Positions 62,411 through 64,000 of a stretch of DNA of 64,000 bases are shown one piece after another. Position 1 is the first letter of the stretch; each line of letters begins with the position of its first letter. A model generated the notes under the pieces. That model did no database searches, was not told the DNA's origin, and was given only the letters and a program-made list of their open reading frames with translations. Origin of the DNA: a bacterium (GTDB taxonomy: Bacteria; Zhuqueibacterota; Zhuqueibacteria; Zhuqueibacterales; Zhuqueibacteraceae); NCBI GenBank assembly GCA_023150945.1, contig JAKLJX010000004.1, forward strand, positions 1 through 64,000, in the 5' to 3' direction. Position numbers and translations under genes: made by a program.

Positions 62411-64000
62411 ATGTATTGCAATAAATCCATTCATGCTGTGATTGGTCTATGGTTGTTAGCCACCGGGGTCCTGGCGCAATCCGCCGGCCATGAAATTCGC
62501 GGCCGCGTGATTGATCGCGACAGCGGCAAAGGCATCGCGGATGTCCTTTTGCTGGTGCAGGGCACCCTGCGCGGCGCCACCTCCGATGCCAGCGGCGATT
62601 TTGTAATCACTCATGTGCCGCACCGCGCGCGTTTGGATCTGGTGGCCAAACATTTGGGCTACGCCGAAGTCACTGTAACGTTGAACCGCCAGACCGATGA
62701 TCTTGCCGCGGTGCAAATCGAGCTCCGGCCCACGATTCTGCAAACGGTCAATGAAGTGGTGGTGCTGGCGGAACGCAGCAACGATGCCTTTCTGCAAAAC
62801 GCCTTGCGCAGCAATCCCGATGGCGGCGGCAGAATTTTGCGCGACCTGCCCGGCTTGCATGCGGTGGCGCGCGGCAACGTGGCTTATGATCCGGTCATCC
62901 GTGGTTTGAAAGAGGAGCAGATCAACGTCACCATCGACGGGATCAAGGTGGAGCCGGCGTGCAACGGCCGCATGGATCCGCCCACGGCCTATGCCGATCT
63001 GGCGGAGTTGGAGGCGTTGACGATCGTCAAAGGCCCGTTTGAAGTCACCGGACTGGGCTCGGCATTGGGCGGCACGATCAATCTCGCCAAGCTGCGGCCG
63101 GTCTACCGCCCCGGGCAGGAGGGCGTGCTGTTCACCGGCGCCGTGGGCGGCAGCTTTCACAGCGCAGCCTCGGGCGACAAGGAAAGCGTGCGGTTGGGCA
63201 TGAGCAGCTCGCGCGTCGGGCTGCAGCTCAATCTCAGCCGGCAGGCGGGCGATAATTACACCTCGGCGCGCAGTGAGGTGCCATACTCGGCTTATTACGA
63301 CACCCATGTCGATGCCATGGCCGGGGTGCGCCTGGCGAAAAATCATGAAGTGCGGCTGGCGCATTATCGCAGCGACGGCAAAGACACGGGTTTTCCCGCG
63401 CTGCCGATGGACACGCGCGATCATCAGGCGCTGCTTTACGGATTTGATTACCTGGCCGCGGCCGCGCCGCTGGGCATCTCGCAACTTCAACTCAAAGCCT
63501 ACCGCAGCGAAGTTTCGCACTTGATGGACAATCTCGACCGGCCAGAAGCAAAGATGCGCGAGATGTCCGTTCTGGGAGAAACCGAAACCACGGGCGGCAA
63601 TGCCATCGCGGAATGGCGGCAACATCGCACAACGGTCAAATTCGGCGCCGACGCCTGGCAGATGTTTGCCACCGCCCGGCGCGACATGCTCACCAAGAGC
63701 ACCGGCATGCGCATGTCCAGCCTTACCTGGCCGGAGGTGACAATGCGCAGCTATGCTGCTTTTGCCGAGTTCACCCGTGTGTTCGGCACGGCGTGGAGCG
63801 TCACCGCGGGTGGCCGTGCCGCCCGGGTGGAATCAGAAGCGGAGGCTGCGCCGGCGGAATTCCTCCGCTTTCACCAGCGCAGCGACAGCAAAGCCTCGGA
63901 AACCAATTGGGATTCTTTCGTCCGGTTCAACTTCGATCCGCAAGCCACGTGGAGCATGAGCCTGGCGCTCGGACGGGGCGTGCGGCCGGCCAGCCACAAG
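62411..64000 (+). CDS. TonB-dependent copper receptor (partial, runs off window)
   Basis: The first 530 residues of an outer-membrane receptor; no stop before the window end. A signal peptide (IGLWLLATGVLAQ) is followed by a CarboxypepD_reg-like domain (~27-108; IRGRVIDRDSGKGIADVLL) and a plug with ILRDLPGLHAVARGN, VIRGLKEEQINVTIDGIKV and KGPFEVTGLGSALGG. The plug has CNGRM (Cys184, Met188), the CxxxM motif of OprC/NosA-type copper receptors, and the barrel has HLM (His370, Met372), matching the partner HxM. Copper import is therefore likely. The ATG has a GGAG site 6 bases upstream. Confidence 0.9.
   Translation, partial: MYCNKSIHAVIGLWLLATGVLAQSAGHEIRGRVIDRDSGKGIADVLLLVQGTLRGATSDASGDFVITHVPHRARLDLVAKHLGYAEVTVTLNRQTDDLAAVQIELRPTILQTVNEVVVLAERSNDAFLQNALRSNPDGGGRILRDLPGLHAVARGNVAYDPVIRGLKEEQINVTIDGIKVEPACNGRMDPPTAYADLAELEALTIVKGPFEVTGLGSALGGTINLAKLRPVYRPGQEGVLFTGAVGGSFHSAASGDKESVRLGMSSSRVGLQLNLSRQAGDNYTSARSEVPYSAYYDTHVDAMAGVRLAKNHEVRLAHYRSDGKDTGFPALPMDTRDHQALLYGFDYLAAAAPLGISQLQLKAYRSEVSHLMDNLDRPEAKMREMSVLGETETTGGNAIAEWRQHRTTVKFGADAWQMFATARRDMLTKSTGMRMSSLTWPEVTMRSYAAFAEFTRVFGTAWSVTAGGRAARVESEAEAAPAEFLRFHQRSDSKASETNWDSFVRFNFDPQATWSMSLALGRGVRPASHK

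Overview
This 64 kb window is GC-rich bacterial chromosome with dense, operon-like gene packing. The best clue to its origin is a set of four secreted proteins (genes ending at 19136, 27890, 30993 and 52726) that carry a C-terminal NPFNP...GVYxYRL...KMVLAK-type domain, the FlgD-like / type IX secretion (T9SS) sorting tail of the FCB superphylum. High GC, large Ig-array proteins, an S46 dipeptidyl-peptidase and a copper-type TonB receptor fit a Gram-negative FCB lineage such as Calditrichota/KSB1. This is inference; no rRNA or marker phylogeny is possible here. I saw no tRNA, rRNA, insertion sequence, phage or CRISPR array.

Layout. 0.25-9.9 kb (minus): housekeeping genes miaA, a SAM methyltransferase, moaA, mutL, radC, uppP, a DUF4126 membrane protein and glgB. 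10.2 kb (plus): a small zinc-ribbon/SH3-like protein under a palindromic promoter. 11.3-31.0 kb (plus): two tandem paralogous giant Ig-array surface proteins (the second with an SGNH hydrolase head) and a beta-propeller-repeat protein, all with sorting tails. 31.0-32.1 kb (minus): dUTPase and a small ppGpp-hydrolase-like HD protein. 32.4-36.2 kb (plus): SpoIIE-type phosphatase, DUF1992 protein and flavin monooxygenase, translationally coupled. 36.2 kb (minus): heptad-repeat coiled coil. 37.4-41.7 kb (plus): an alpha/beta-hydrolase/DedA/ATP-grasp fusion, a metallophosphoesterase and a lipoprotein. 41.9-48.7 kb (minus): SSS symporter, zinc-ribbon protein, UMF1-type MFS carrier, metallo-beta-lactamase-fold hydrolase and secreted GH31 glycosidase. 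49.0-56.0 kb (plus): S46 peptidase, secreted nuclease/phosphatase-like protein, SDR, TauE/SafE permease, ATP-grasp ligase and a VOC protein. 56.4 kb (minus): DUF4032 kinase-like protein. 57.8-61.7 kb (plus): exported molybdenum hydroxylase (2Fe-2S, Mo and FAD subunits). 61.7-64.0 kb: Cys-rich small protein and a TonB-dependent copper receptor truncated by the window edge.

Links between genes. moaA supplies an early molybdopterin step needed by the molybdenum hydroxylase. The four tailed proteins imply a T9SS encoded elsewhere. glgB, the GH31 enzyme and the two transporters suggest glucan/sugar handling. Several intergenic regions show sigma70-like promoters, some overlapping perfect inverted repeats.

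The most unusual signal is a three-copy intergenic element (near 19.23, 51.32 and 56.18 kb). Each copy has an 11-12 bp GC-rich closing helix that survives through G.U wobble substitutions, a one-sided 5-6 nt bulge and an outer A/T-rich helix around a variable 53-65 nt core. It could be a new structured RNA or a palindromic mobile repeat. Two copies sit shortly upstream of sorting-tail genes.
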